DNA from: Halohasta litchfieldiae
GTDB lineage: Archaea > Halobacteriota > Halobacteria > Halobacteriales > Haloferacaceae
Length of the DNA stretch: 64,000 nt
Assembly: GCF_002788215.1 (NCBI RefSeq)
Contig: NZ_CP024845.1
Span: forward strand, 3,162,001 to 3,226,000
Direction: 5' to 3'
The translations under genes were made by a program, and so were the position numbers. Shown here one piece after another: positions 8,023 through 17,094 of the stretch. Every line of letters begins with the position of its first letter. Position 1 is the first letter of the stretch. A model generated the notes under the pieces. It was given only the letters and a program-made list of their open reading frames with translations, was not told the DNA's origin and made no database searches.

Positions 8023-8487
8023 ATGACAAATCCAACCCAACGACCACTGATACCCGACCTGATCGACCTGACGAACGAACCCGAAACCAAACAGGAAGCT
8101 ATCGAAGCGCTGCTTGATCTCGCCGTCGACGCAGGCCGCGTCAACGACCGCGAGCAGGCGTTGGCGGATCTTCAGGCCCGCGAAGAAGAAGCAACGACCG
8201 GCGTCGGCATGGGAATCGGTATTCCCCACGCCAAAAGCGAGGCCGTCATCTCGCCGACAATCGCCTTCATGCGCGCGCCTGATGGGATCGACTTCGATGC
8301 AATGGACGACGAGCCCGCAACGCTCCTGTTTATGCTGCTGGTTCCGGAGTCCAGCGGCGACGAACACCTCCAGATGCTCAGCTCGCTGTCGCGGTCGCTG
8401 ATGCACGAGGAGACCCGAACCGCCCTCCTAGAAGCCGATTCGGTCGACCGCGTCGAGTCGATCATTCTGGAGGCAGTCGAACAATGA
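8023..8487 (+). CDS. ptfA: PTS fructose-specific enzyme IIA
   Basis: The 154-residue protein has the EIIA-fructose/mannitol fold. It receives phosphate from HPr on the histidine of G-I-G-I-P-H-A-K-S (H69) and passes it to EIIB. The segment L-F-M-L-L-V-P before H-L-Q-M-L-S-S-L-S is typical. It is a stand-alone domain, unlike many bacterial fused FruA proteins. Its stop overlaps ptsH by four bases, so the two are coupled. The 58-base gap to ptfC is within the operon. Confidence 0.93.
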   Translation: MTNPTQRPLIPDLIDLTNEPETKQEAIEALLDLAVDAGRVNDREQALADLQAREEEATTGVGMGIGIPHAKSEAVISPTIAFMRAPDGIDFDAMDDEPATLLFMLLVPESSGDEHLQMLSSLSRSLMHEETRTALLEADSVDRVESIILEAVEQ

Positions 8488-8747
8488 TCGAACGCACCGT
8501 GACGGTCGTCCCCGAAGACGGGTTGCACGCCCGGCCTGCCTCACAGGTCGTCGAAGCCGCAAACAGCTACGACAGCAGCGTTACCGTCGGCCCTGCCGGC
8601 GGCGACTCAGTCGACGCATCGAGCATGCTCGGCGTCACCAGTTTGGGTGTCGGCTCCGGCGACGCAGTCGACCTGACTGCCGACGGGCCGGACGAACAGG
8701 CAGCCCTCGACGAACTCGAAACGATTCTGACCACGCCCGAATCATAA
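8484..8747 (+). CDS. ptsH: Phosphocarrier protein HPr
   Basis: The 87-residue protein carries phosphate between enzyme I and EIIA. The phosphorylated histidine is H15 in G-L-H-A-R-P-A-S. A serine (S47) in D-A-S-S-M-L-G-V aligns with the regulatory Ser46 of Gram-positive HPr, but no HPr kinase is seen in the window, so this may have no regulatory meaning. The gene overlaps ptfA by four bases and ptsI by one (TAATG). Confidence 0.95.
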   Translation: MIERTVTVVPEDGLHARPASQVVEAANSYDSSVTVGPAGGDSVDASSMLGVTSLGVGSGDAVDLTADGPDEQAALDELETILTTPES

Positions 8748-10447
8748 TGCTCGGTAACCCACACAAGACCCGTACGATTGCCGGTATCAGCGCGACGCCG
8801 CTGTCGGGACTCGGAACAGTTCGGTGGTATCGGTCCGGCGAGCAGCCGGATCCAGCCGAGATATCGGCTGCCGACCCCGAGACCGAACAGCAGCGGTTCG
8901 ACGACGCCCAAGCGGCCGCCCGCGAAGAACTCGAAACCGAACGGGAGTCGACCCGCGAGCGCGTCGGCAGCGAGGAGGCCGCCGTCTTCGATGCCCACCT
9001 CCAGTTTCTGACCGACCCACAGCTCACCGATCCAATCGAGGCCGCGATTGCCGACGGCGCAGCCGCCGAGTTGGCCGTCGACGAGGCGTTCGGCGACGCA
9101 ATCTCGCAGTTCGAGGGGATGGACGGGATGATGGCCGAACGGGCCGACGATCTACGAGACATCCGGGACCGACTGCTTCGACTGCTCTCGGGTGGCGAGC
9201 GAACCGATCTCACCGATCTTCCGGAGGGGACGGTCCTCCGTGCCGAGCGACTCACTCCAAGCGACACCGCCCAACTCGATCCCGACACCATCGCTGGTTT
9301 CGTGACGATGACCGGCGGGCGGACCTCCCACGTCTCGATTTTCGCCCGCTCGCTGGGGATTCCGGCCATCGTCGGCGCTGGCGAGGAGCTCAGGGAAGTC
9401 CGCGAGGCGACCACCGTCGCCATCGACGCCGACCGGGAGGTCGTCGTCGCCAATCCTGACGCCGCGGTCCGCGAACAGGTCACTGTCGGACGCGACGTGA
9501 CGGTCCAGGAGGAACGCGTCGAAACCCGAGACGGAACGGAGATCGAGGTGGCTGCCAACATCGGGACGGCCGCCGAACTCGACGGCGCGGTCGACCAAGG
9601 GGCCGACGGCGTCGGCCTCTTTCGGACCGAGTTCCTCTTTTTGGATCGGGAGACCCCACCCAGCGAGGACGAACAGTTCGAGAGCTACGTCGACGCTCTC
9701 GACGCCTTTCCGGAGGGCCGGGTCGTCGTCCGGACGCTCGATATCGGCGGCGACAAGCCGATTCCGTATCTCGATCTCCCTGAAGAGGAAAACCCCTTCC
9801 TCGGGAGCCGTGGGATTCGTCGCTCGCTTGGCGCAGATAGCGAGCTCTTCGAGACGCAGTTGCGCGCGCTGCTGCGTGCGGCCGCCGCAGGCGAGGGGAC
9901 GCTATCGGTGATGTTCCCGCTCGTTTCGACGCTCGACGAACTGACTGCGGCGCTTGAGGCGGTCGACCGCGTCGCGAGCGATCTCGACAATGAGGGCATC
10001 GACTACGCCAAACCGGAACTCGGCGTGATGATCGAAACGCCCGCAGCCGTGATGATGGCCGAGGAGTTCGCCGAACGGGTCGACTTCCTCTCGATTGGGA
10101 CAAACGATCTGGCTCAGTATGTGATGGCCGCCGACCGCGAAAACGAGGCCGTCGCGGAACTCCACGACCCACAGCAGCCCGCGGTGTTGCGGGCGATCAA
10201 CCGGGCTGTCGAGGCCGCCCATGCTCACGACGCGTGGATCGGGATGTGCGGCGAGATGGCCGGCGATCCTGAACTGACCGAACTGCTGGTGGGGCTTGGC
10301 CTCGACGAACTCTCGATGAGTGCGGTCACGATTCCAGCAGTCAAAGCAAACATTACTGAAATCGAGCGGTCGACAGCTGTCGACCGTCGTGACCGTGCGC
10401 TCACAAAAAACACTAAATCAATGGTTAACGAAACGGGAAACCAATGA
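8747..10447 (+). CDS. ptsI: PTS enzyme I (PEP-protein phosphotransferase)
   Basis: The 566-residue enzyme takes phosphate from phosphoenolpyruvate and transfers it to HPr. The phosphohistidine motif G-G-R-T-S-H-V-S-I-F-A-R places the active histidine at H195. The C-terminal PEP-binding barrel shows F-R-T-E-F-L-F and later G-T-N-D-L-A-Q-Y and G-M-C-G-E-M-A. The length matches bacterial enzyme I. It is sandwiched between ptsH (TAATG overlap) and ptfB (ATGA overlap), so all general and fructose-specific components are made from one transcript. Confidence 0.95.
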   Translation: MLGNPHKTRTIAGISATPLSGLGTVRWYRSGEQPDPAEISAADPETEQQRFDDAQAAAREELETERESTRERVGSEEAAVFDAHLQFLTDPQLTDPIEAAIADGAAAELAVDEAFGDAISQFEGMDGMMAERADDLRDIRDRLLRLLSGGERTDLTDLPEGTVLRAERLTPSDTAQLDPDTIAGFVTMTGGRTSHVSIFARSLGIPAIVGAGEELREVREATTVAIDADREVVVANPDAAVREQVTVGRDVTVQEERVETRDGTEIEVAANIGTAAELDGAVDQGADGVGLFRTEFLFLDRETPPSEDEQFESYVDALDAFPEGRVVVRTLDIGGDKPIPYLDLPEEENPFLGSRGIRRSLGADSELFETQLRALLRAAAAGEGTLSVMFPLVSTLDELTAALEAVDRVASDLDNEGIDYAKPELGVMIETPAAVMMAEEFAERVDFLSIGTNDLAQYVMAADRENEAVAELHDPQQPAVLRAINRAVEAAHAHDAWIGMCGEMAGDPELTELLVGLGLDELSMSAVTIPAVKANITEIERSTAVDRRDRALTKNTKSMVNETGNQ

Positions 10448-10935
10448 AACTCGTCGCCGTAACTGCCTGTCCGACCGGGATCGCACACAGCCAGATGGCT
10501 GCCGAAAACCTCCAGACGACTGCCGAAGAGCGTGGCCACGAGATCCACGTCGAAGTCCAGGGCGCGATGGGCACCGAAAACGAGATTCCGGATGACGTCC
10601 TCGCGGCGGCCGATGCGGTGATCATCGCCGCCGACACCTCGGTCCAGCAGAATCGGTTCGGCGACCACGTCGTCGTCAAGGCCAGCGTCAAAGACGGTGT
10701 CAACGACGCCGACGGCCTCATCGACGAGGCCATCGAGCGTGCTGGCGGTGAGACGGATGCTGAGGGCACTGAGACGAATATCGAAGACACTGAGGCAGAT
10801 ACCGAGGAGACGGCCGACACCGACGATTCGGGTACTGTCGACGACACGGCAGCCGAGTCGACGCCATCGGTCGATCCCGAGTCGACCGCGTCCGAGGGCG
10901 GCATTATGGCCCGGCTCAAGCGACTGTTTTCCTGA
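10444..10935 (+). CDS. ptfB: PTS fructose-specific enzyme IIB with acidic C-terminal tail
   Basis: The 163-residue protein has an EIIB-fructose domain in residues 1-100. The phosphocysteine is C9 in T-A-C-P-T-G-I-A-H-S. It passes phosphate to fructose during transport through PtfC. Residues 105-150 form a low-complexity Asp/Glu/Thr-rich linker ending in a basic A-R-L-K-R-L-F tail that could touch the membrane. The tail is longer than a plain EIIB domain and may be a halophilic adaptation. It overlaps ptsI by four bases and closes the PTS operon. Confidence 0.93.
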   Translation: MKLVAVTACPTGIAHSQMAAENLQTTAEERGHEIHVEVQGAMGTENEIPDDVLAAADAVIIAADTSVQQNRFGDHVVVKASVKDGVNDADGLIDEAIERAGGETDAEGTETNIEDTEADTEETADTDDSGTVDDTAAESTPSVDPESTASEGGIMARLKRLFS

Positions 10936-11147
10936 TCGGGTACTCCTCGTGTTGAATCAGCAACACGGCCTGTTTATCGTTTGCTGCTCCAAGCAAGAGT
11001 AGTACTGCGTTTCGTCATCTACCTTCCCGCAGTCTGGCGGTTCTTCCAAATAGATTGTTCAGGAAAGACATCTATAGAACCAATATCAATCAAAAACAAA
11101 CCTATTCAGTATTATTTAGTGACTGTATATGATTGATCTAGCTACCG
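10936..11147 (+). promoter_or_regulatory. Promoter region of fba
   Basis: This 212-base AT-rich gap separates ptfB from the aldolase. A TATA-like TATTATTTAG lies at about 11109-11118, some 30-39 bases before the ATG, consistent with a very short or absent leader. Tracts of TCAATCAAAAAC-type sequence precede it. The gap suggests fba has its own promoter. Confidence 0.5.
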
Positions 11148-11936
11148 ATGAGTGACCTGACTGACTCCCCACTGACGCGAGACGGCAAATCGATTGTGTT
11201 GGCACACGACCACGGGCTCGAACACGGGCCGACGGCGTTTTCGGCGGTTCCCGACCGGCTCGACCCCGAGACTGTCTTCGAAATGGCGACCCACGACGCC
11301 GTCACGGCGTTTGCCGTCCAGAAAGGGCTGGCAAAACAGTACTACCCCTCCTACGAGGACGACGTGAACCTGCTGGCCAAATGTAACGGCTCAAGTAGCC
11401 TCCGCTCCGGCGAGCCGTATTCGCCACAGACGTGGTCGGTCGACCACGCCGCCGAACTGGGTGCTGACGCCATTGGCTACACCGTCTACCCCGGCACCAA
11501 CACCGAACACAAGATGTTCGAGGACTTCTATCAGGTCCAAGAGGCCGCCGAAGACCGAGACCTCCCGGTGGCGATGTGGTCCTACCCGCGCGGCCAGCCG
11601 ATCAAGGAACACCGGAACCCCGACACCATCGCCTACGCGACCCGGATCGGCCTCGAACTCGGCGCTGACTTCGTGAAAGTCAAATATCCCCGCAGCGGCG
11701 AGGCGATGTCCCACGCGGTCGACGCGGCGGGCAACTGTAATGTCCTCCTGAGCGGCGGCTCGAAAAGCGACGATCTGACCTTCCTCTCGATGGTCGAAAC
11801 CGCCGTCGACGCCGGCGTGAGCGGCCTCGCAGTCGGCCGCAACGTCTGGCAGCACGAAGATCCTGCGTATCTGCTCGACGCGCTCGAAAAGGTCGTCTTC
11901 GAAGAACAGTCTGCCGAAGACGCGCTCGGTCGGTAG
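11148..11936 (+). CDS. fba: Fructose-bisphosphate aldolase, class I (DhnA/archaeal type)
   Basis: The 262-residue enzyme belongs to the DhnA-type class I aldolases. It cleaves fructose-1,6-bisphosphate to dihydroxyacetone phosphate and glyceraldehyde-3-phosphate through a Schiff base. The expected lysine is in F-V-K-V-K-Y-P-R (K177 or K179). Other signatures are A-H-D-H-G-L-E-H-G at 19-27 and S-G-G-S-K near 224. In Haloferax the aldolase used with the fructose PTS is reported as class II, so a class I enzyme here is a notable local replacement. It follows the PTS operon and likely completes fructose catabolism. Confidence 0.92.
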   Translation: MSDLTDSPLTRDGKSIVLAHDHGLEHGPTAFSAVPDRLDPETVFEMATHDAVTAFAVQKGLAKQYYPSYEDDVNLLAKCNGSSSLRSGEPYSPQTWSVDHAAELGADAIGYTVYPGTNTEHKMFEDFYQVQEAAEDRDLPVAMWSYPRGQPIKEHRNPDTIAYATRIGLELGADFVKVKYPRSGEAMSHAVDAAGNCNVLLSGGSKSDDLTFLSMVETAVDAGVSGLAVGRNVWQHEDPAYLLDALEKVVFEEQSAEDALGR

Positions 11937-12058
11937 TCGACCGACCGGCCACGCGCCGACTCACCACACTCCGTCCACCCCACTCCTTCGAGAGTTCTAC
12001 CGCGAACACAAACAGGCAGAGTACCAACTGCGCCGAGAAAAACGGTTCGGGGCTGCTA

Positions 12059-12592
12059 TCAGGCGATATCCGGGCCGCGAGTCAGTTCGCGGTGTTTGCG
12101 TTCGAGATAGGAGTACACCGCGCCGTGTGGCGCACCGTCGAGGATCATTGCCGTCGCTCGCCGAACGGCTTCGACCTCCTCGGGGTCGCCGATCATCCCG
12201 ATTGTCGACCCATAAATAACGACATCGGCACCCGAAAGCTCCTCCATGAGTTGGCGGGTCCGCCCGTTTTCGCCGATGAGTCGACCCTTCTGTCGACGGA
12301 GGTCGTTATCGTTACGGGTTTTGTCGCTGATGTCGATCAGATCGAACATCCGCATCTCGCCGTCGAGCAGCGACAGCGCGGCCTCGGGTTTGAAGCCGCG
12401 ACCGATAGCTCGAACGATGTCAGGTGCCACGAGTGCCGTCACCGGATCACCGACCGACTCGATAGCGACCGAGCCGGATTCGGAGTCGATGTCGAGCCGC
12501 ACCTCCGAGCGGGACTCGATTGCCCGCATCGTCTCGCCACCCTCGCCGATCAGGACCCCGATCCGATCCTGTGGAACCTTCACGTGTTGCAT
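12059..12592 (-). CDS. KH-domain RNA-binding protein (Dim2/Krr1-like)
   Basis: The 177-residue protein has two KH domains. The first shows the G-x-x-G loop in V-L-I-G-E-G-G-E-T near residue 15, and the second in R-L-I-G-E-N-G-R-T near residue 104. This architecture matches archaeal homologues of Dim2p, a small-subunit ribosome assembly factor that contacts the 3' end of 16S rRNA. It lies in the conserved order eIF1A-Rio1-KH on one strand, supporting a role in 30S maturation. It starts 62 bases after the Rio1 stop. Confidence 0.9.
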   Translation of the reverse strand: MQHVKVPQDRIGVLIGEGGETMRAIESRSEVRLDIDSESGSVAIESVGDPVTALVAPDIVRAIGRGFKPEAALSLLDGEMRMFDLIDISDKTRNDNDLRRQKGRLIGENGRTRQLMEELSGADVVIYGSTIGMIGDPEEVEAVRRATAMILDGAPHGAVYSYLERKHRELTRGPDIA

Positions 12593-12654
12593 ACCACTGC
12601 TACCCCGCGAATCCGTTTAAATATGTTCCTCTCCCTGTCGACGCAGTGAACGGG

Positions 12655-13518
12655 CTACCGACTCGGATCGGCTTCGACAGCAGTCACGAACTCGTAGAGT
12701 TCGTCATCGGTCACCTCAAGACCCTGTCGACGGAAAAACGAGGCCACGTTTTTGCAGTCCCGATCCAGAAAGTCGTCGGAGTTCGGGTGATGGACCGTGA
12801 CCGCTTGACCCAGATCGATAATGACGAGTTCGCCCTCGTGGATGATCATGTTGTACTCCGAGAGATCGCCGTGGATCAGGCCTGCACTGTACAGTCGACG
12901 CATATACTCCCGGACGACCTCGTAGGCGGTCTCGGGGTTTTCGACCTCGACCTCGGAGAGTCGACGGGCCCGATCCTCGACGAGGCCGACGAGTTCCATC
13001 ACCAGTACATTGCGCTCGACGGCGATTGGGGTGGGGACCCGGACACCTGCACGCTGAGCGCGTTCGAGGTTGGCATACTCCTTGCGCACCCACGCGAGGA
13101 CGACCTGTCCCTTGTCGTTGCTGATCCCTTCGAACCGGGGGTCGCCTTCGAGATAATCCCGCATCTGCTTGAACGCCGAGGCGTTGATTCGGTAGACTTT
13201 GACCGCGACCTCTTCGCCCTCGCCGCCGAGTGCTTCGTAGACGTTGGCCTCCTTGCCGGTCGAGATCGGGCCGCCGAAGGCGTCGATGTAGCCGTCGCCG
13301 ACGAGCTTATAGAGGGCACCGAACGTCGCATCGTCAAACACCGACTGTTCGACTTTGAACTGGTCGGCGTCCTTGATGCGTTCTTGGAACTCCTCGAACT
13401 CCCGGTCGCGCTTACGGGCGATACGGTCGGCGTCAGTGTCAGTGACGTCGATCTGTTCCCACTCGTCGCCGGGCGGCGCGGTCACGTCGGTGTCGACTAG
13501 GCCGAACTCGTCGGTCAT
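12655..13518 (-). CDS. rio1: Rio1-type serine protein kinase
   Basis: The 287-residue atypical kinase acts in late small-subunit ribosome maturation. RIO signatures are clear: the nucleotide loop S-T-G-K-E-A-N-V-Y near residue 88, the catalytic loop H-G-D-L-S-E-Y-N near 222 and the metal-binding I-D-L-G-Q-A near 240. The N-terminal ~60 residues are charged and lack a winged helix, which separates Rio1 from Rio2. It sits between eIF1A and the Dim2-like KH gene on the same strand. Confidence 0.94.
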   Translation of the reverse strand: MTDEFGLVDTDVTAPPGDEWEQIDVTDTDADRIARKRDREFEEFQERIKDADQFKVEQSVFDDATFGALYKLVGDGYIDAFGGPISTGKEANVYEALGGEGEEVAVKVYRINASAFKQMRDYLEGDPRFEGISNDKGQVVLAWVRKEYANLERAQRAGVRVPTPIAVERNVLVMELVGLVEDRARRLSEVEVENPETAYEVVREYMRRLYSAGLIHGDLSEYNMIIHEGELVIIDLGQAVTVHHPNSDDFLDRDCKNVASFFRRQGLEVTDDELYEFVTAVEADPSR

Positions 13519-13604
13519 TATCCCAGTTACGTAACCGACGCGGAAAAGTCTCGTCAGTCAGTCGGCTCGGGTATCGGGACCGCCGTCAGAAACTGTCGAC
13601 AGTG

Positions 13605-13889
13605 TTACTGCAGATGGCCTTCTTCGCGGAGCTGTTCGGCTTCGGCGTTCTCGTAGCGCCACGTGATGTCGGCCTTCTCGTCCTGCCAGTCCCACGGCTC
13701 GACGAGGACGATATCGTTCTCACGGATCCAGACACGTTTCTGCATACGGCCGGGAATCCGAGCCGTTCGCTCCGTCCCGTCGGCACACCGAACGGTGACC
13801 CGGTTTGCGCCGAGCATGTTCGTTACTTCGGCGAAGACCTCATCCTCGTTGGGCATTCGGAGGTCATTTCGCCCCTCGTTTTCTCCCAT
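13605..13889 (-). CDS. eif1A: Translation initiation factor eIF-1A
   Basis: The 94-residue OB-fold protein matches archaeal eIF1A. Diagnostic segments are [12 protein letters not shown] near 28-39, [12 protein letters not shown] near 44-55 and the C-terminal W-R-Y-E. It binds the small ribosomal subunit A site during initiation. The start M-G-E-N-E-G gives the usual length. It is the first gene of the eIF1A-Rio1-KH cluster. Confidence 0.96.
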   Translation of the reverse strand: MGENEGRNDLRMPNEDEVFAEVTNMLGANRVTVRCADGTERTARIPGRMQKRVWIRENDIVLVEPWDWQDEKADITWRYENAEAEQLREEGHLQ

Positions 13890-14079
13890 AAATGCCGGTT
13901 AGGAATCATTCAATGTAAAAACGCGGGTTTTCAGCCATCGGGTGTCGCAGGTCTCTGATGGGTCTGCTGTGTTTCACCTCGTCACTACCAAACAACCGTC
14001 TCGTCGACACAAAAGCGACCGGCAACCAAGCGACCGACACTGATCGGGGAACGGTTAGCGTACCTGAACTGCAGCCCTG
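13890..14079. other. Gap between eIF1A and the repeat-domain surface protein
   Basis: This 190-base stretch holds the eIF1A promoter reading leftward (AT-rich near 13900-13920). I see no gene in it. Confidence 0.4.
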
Positions 14080-17000
14080 TTAGTCCGGGAGCCTCAGGCC
14101 GATCTGTTCACCAGAGGCATTTATTGGTGAATCGATATCACCGTTTTCGATAACTGCCGTGACTCCGTAGTCGCGGCCCTGATCAAGCCCCGAGAGTGTC
14201 CCGGTATACATCGTTGGGTTGGTAGTACTGGAGGTGTCGGCTCTCACTTGAGCCAACTCATCACGATTTTCGACGGCGATAAGCCGGAGGCTGTCGTCGC
14301 CGTCGGCTCCCAACACTTCGATAGTCGAATAGTAGAGCTCAGGATACCCCCCAACAGGGATCTCGCGTTCAGTATCGACGATATCGCCACCTTTGGGTTC
14401 GTCGTACACCACGATATCCGCAGTCGAGCTATTGGTACTGCGGCTTACTTCAACCCGGAACTGACCGGCTGGCGGATCGAACCGCTTGCTCGTGTAGACA
14501 TTGTTTGGAAGACGACTCGAATCCGTCGGACTCGACTGTTCATCATCGCGGAAAACCACTTCGAAGTCAGCACCCGACTCCCGTGTATCGTACACATAGC
14601 TGCGAGTTTTGTTAGCCTTCAGCGGGGTGTTGTCGTGGACCCAGAAGTTATCGTGGGCGTAGCCGTCGGGATCGCTGTAGAATCCGCCGTCAGCAACCAG
14701 CCCATCACTGTTGTTGGTTGCATTGCCATTGAAAATCCGTGATGGGAGATATCGAACGTAGAGGTCGACCAGTTGAAGCCCACCCATCTCAACGAGTTCA
14801 GCTTCGACGTCCGCTGATGTGTTCCCAGTACGAGTCGTGTCGACGGTTTCGACGACGGGGGGAGATGTCCGAAAGGTAATCGGATCGCCGGTGGCAGTGA
14901 CGGCTGGATCGGTGTCATCGTTTTTGGTCAACGCCGTGACCGAGTACGCTTCTTGATACTGGAGCCCGGTGATTTCATCCGTGTAGCTCCCCGACTCGGT
15001 TACAGTAGTTCCGGCTGTTTGCCCGTATCCATCACGGTTTTCGACACCGATGAGCCGAAGGCTGTCTTCGCCGTTCGATCCCAACACTTCGATGGTCGAA
15101 TAGTAGATCTCATCATAACTCTCGACCGAGATACCACGTTCCTCATCGATGATCTCGCCGCCTTCGGGTTCATTGTACACCACGAGATCCAGAGTCGAGC
15201 TATCGTTGCTGCGGTTCACTTCGACCCGGAACTCACCCTCCGGCGGATCGAACCGTTTGCTCGTGTGGACATTATTTGAAATACTACTTGAACCCGTTGG
15301 GCGCTGTTCGTCAGTGCGGAGAATAACTTCGAAGTCAGCACCCGAATCCCGTTTGTCGTAGACATACGTACGGTTTTCGCCCGGTTCCAGCAGTGTATTA
15401 TCATGAACCCAGTTGTTATCGTGGGCGTACCCGTCTGGATCGGTGTAGAATCCGCCGTCAGCGACCAGCCCATCATTGTTGTTGGTTGGATACCCATTGA
15501 AAATCCGCGATGGAACGTACTCGAAAAACAGGTCCGTTTGTTGAAAGTCACCCATCTTGATATTACTCTTGACTTCCGCTGATCGGGCACCAGTACGGGT
15601 CACGCTGTCGACGGTCTCGACAGTTGGGCCAGTAATGTTGAATGTGATTTGGTTGCCGGTCGAACTGATCTGCTGACCGCCAATAGACTGTTCTGCATAG
15701 ATCTCCAGTGCATACTCCCGGTTGGGTTGGATTCCAGTAATATATTGCTCATATGTCGTGTTAGTGTCCGTAGCACTATCTGCAGTCTTTACTTGACTCA
15801 ACTCATCACGGTTTTCGACGGCGGTGAGTCGAAGACTGTCGTCACCGAATGTTCCCGACACTTCAAAGCTTGAATAGTAGAGATCAGTATAACTCCCGAC
15901 CGAGATGTCGCGTTCGTCATCAACGATATCGCCTCCCTCGGGTTCATCGTACACCACGACATCCGCAGTCGAGCCATCGGTGCTGCGGCTCACTTCAACC
16001 CGGAACGTGGCGTCCGGTGGATCGAACCGCTCGCTCAGATGAACGTACTCCGGAGCATCAGCCGTGGGAATAGTCTGCTTGTCATCGCGGAAGACGAATT
16101 GGAAGTCAGCACCCGACTCCCGCTTGTCGTAGATATAGCTGCGATTTTCGCCCGGCTCCAGCGGGGTGTTGTCGTGAACCCAGTCGTTATCGTGGGCATA
16201 GCCGTCAGGATCGGTGTGGAACTCACCGTCAGCGACTAGCCCATCACTGTTGTTGAGTGAATCCCCATTAAAAATACGCGACGGGAGATATCGAAAGAAG
16301 AGGTCAACCTCCGGAAGACCACCGAGATCGACCAACTTTCCGTCGGCGTTGAGCGATGTCGCATCAGTGATATTCACACTTTTCGTGGCCACCTCCAGCG
16401 GCGGATCTGATTCGAGAACGATGACCTCCGTTGCCGCCGTATAGCCGTCGACCTCCGCGGTCACGTTCGTTGTTTCAGTGGGATCGGGGTCCAATCCAGT
16501 GATCGTCGTCTCTGGCTCATCGAAATCGAGCTTCGACTCGTCTTCGACAGTTATGTTCGCCTCATCGGTAACATTCAGGTCAACACCGGCTTCGAAGTCT
16601 TTGTCGACAGTATAGGTAGCGGGGGTTCCCTCTAGGACATAGGCAGGATCAGTCCGATTGGCAATTTCGAACAACAGTCGCTCGACGCGTGCGTTGATTC
16701 GGTGGGTCTCGCTGTAAACGACGCTGTTAGTCGGGTCGTGAACCACCAGTAACTCGACGGTGCCGTCGACCAAATCGAACTCCTGTGAGAGGCTAGTTCC
16801 CGGTTGGAACGGCTCGTCGAACGTCACCGCCTCGGCATCCACTGGCCGGATCGTCGCCTCGTCGGCAGCCACCAGCCGGATCGTCGTGGTGTTCGGATTC
16901 AACGTATTACCACCACGGTGTTCAAGCAACATATTGATCGGCGTGAATTCGGAGTCGAGATCCGCTATCGGCCCCTGCTCGATATCGGCCTGCCAGTCAC

Positions 17001-17094
17001 TCAGTACGACGGCCCCCGTGCTGGTGACCGTGAGCGCGATAACGGCGGTCAGCAGGATAACGCCGACACTCTCGCTTTGTCCACGGTCCATCAT
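14080..17094 (-). CDS. Large pilin-like surface protein with three tandem ~256-residue repeats
   Basis: With the start at the M-M-D-R-G-Q-S-E-S-V-G pair, the protein has 1004 residues. An earlier in-frame start is possible but the upstream part lacks protein character. Residues 4-30 resemble the archaeal type IV pilin N-terminus: R-G-Q-S-x-S-V-G then a hydrophobic I-L-L-T-A-V-I-A-L-T helix. Residues 31-234 form a beta-rich stalk. Three strongly similar repeats follow (about 235-488, 489-745 and 746-1004), each with Y-L/V-P-S-R-I-F-N-G, D-G-L-V-A-D-G, D-P-D-G-Y-A-H-D-N-x-W-V-H-D-N and R-F-D-P-P. Each is bounded by segments like fibronectin-III edges (T-V-E-T-V-D at the start, I-T-G-L-Q near the end). 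I do not recognise the inserted domain. It is probably extracellular and glycosylated, since N-x-S/T sites are frequent. The ATG overlaps the upstream short pilin-like gene. Confidence 0.72.
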   Translation of the reverse strand: MMDRGQSESVGVILLTAVIALTVTSTGAVVLSDWQADIEQGPIADLDSEFTPINMLLEHRGGNTLNPNTTTIRLVAADEATIRPVDAEAVTFDEPFQPGTSLSQEFDLVDGTVELLVVHDPTNSVVYSETHRINARVERLLFEIANRTDPAYVLEGTPATYTVDKDFEAGVDLNVTDEANITVEDESKLDFDEPETTITGLDPDPTETTNVTAEVDGYTAATEVIVLESDPPLEVATKSVNITDATSLNADGKLVDLGGLPEVDLFFRYLPSRIFNGDSLNNSDGLVADGEFHTDPDGYAHDNDWVHDNTPLEPGENRSYIYDKRESGADFQFVFRDDKQTIPTADAPEYVHLSERFDPPDATFRVEVSRSTDGSTADVVVYDEPEGGDIVDDERDISVGSYTDLYYSSFEVSGTFGDDSLRLTAVENRDELSQVKTADSATDTNTTYEQYITGIQPNREYALEIYAEQSIGGQQISSTGNQITFNITGPTVETVDSVTRTGARSAEVKSNIKMGDFQQTDLFFEYVPSRIFNGYPTNNNDGLVADGGFYTDPDGYAHDNNWVHDNTLLEPGENRTYVYDKRDSGADFEVILRTDEQRPTGSSSISNNVHTSKRFDPPEGEFRVEVNRSNDSSTLDLVVYNEPEGGEIIDEERGISVESYDEIYYSTIEVLGSNGEDSLRLIGVENRDGYGQTAGTTVTESGSYTDEITGLQYQEAYSVTALTKNDDTDPAVTATGDPITFRTSPPVVETVDTTRTGNTSADVEAELVEMGGLQLVDLYVRYLPSRIFNGNATNNSDGLVADGGFYSDPDGYAHDNFWVHDNTPLKANKTRSYVYDTRESGADFEVVFRDDEQSSPTDSSRLPNNVYTSKRFDPPAGQFRVEVSRSTNSSTADIVVYDEPKGGDIVDTEREIPVGGYPELYYSTIEVLGADGDDSLRLIAVENRDELAQVRADTSSTTNPTMYTGTLSGLDQGRDYGVTAVIENGDIDSPINASGEQIGLRLPD
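14083..14859 (-). repeat. Repeat 3 of the surface protein (residues about 746-1004)
   Basis: It contains Y-L-P-S-R-I-F-N-G at 782-790 and ends the protein. It is closest to repeats 1 and 2 over the D-P-D-G-Y-A-H-D-N block. Confidence 0.8.
14860..15630 (-). repeat. Repeat 2 of the surface protein (residues about 489-745)
   Basis: It contains Y-V-P-S-R-I-F-N-G at 526-534, offset 257 residues from repeat 1. It opens with V-E-T-V-D-S-V-T-R-T-G. Confidence 0.8.
15631..16392 (-). repeat. Repeat 1 of the surface protein (residues about 235-488)
   Basis: It contains Y-L-P-S-R-I-F-N-G at 269-277. DNA similarity to the other copies is high enough to see by eye, pointing to duplication with little divergence. 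Confidence 0.8.
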
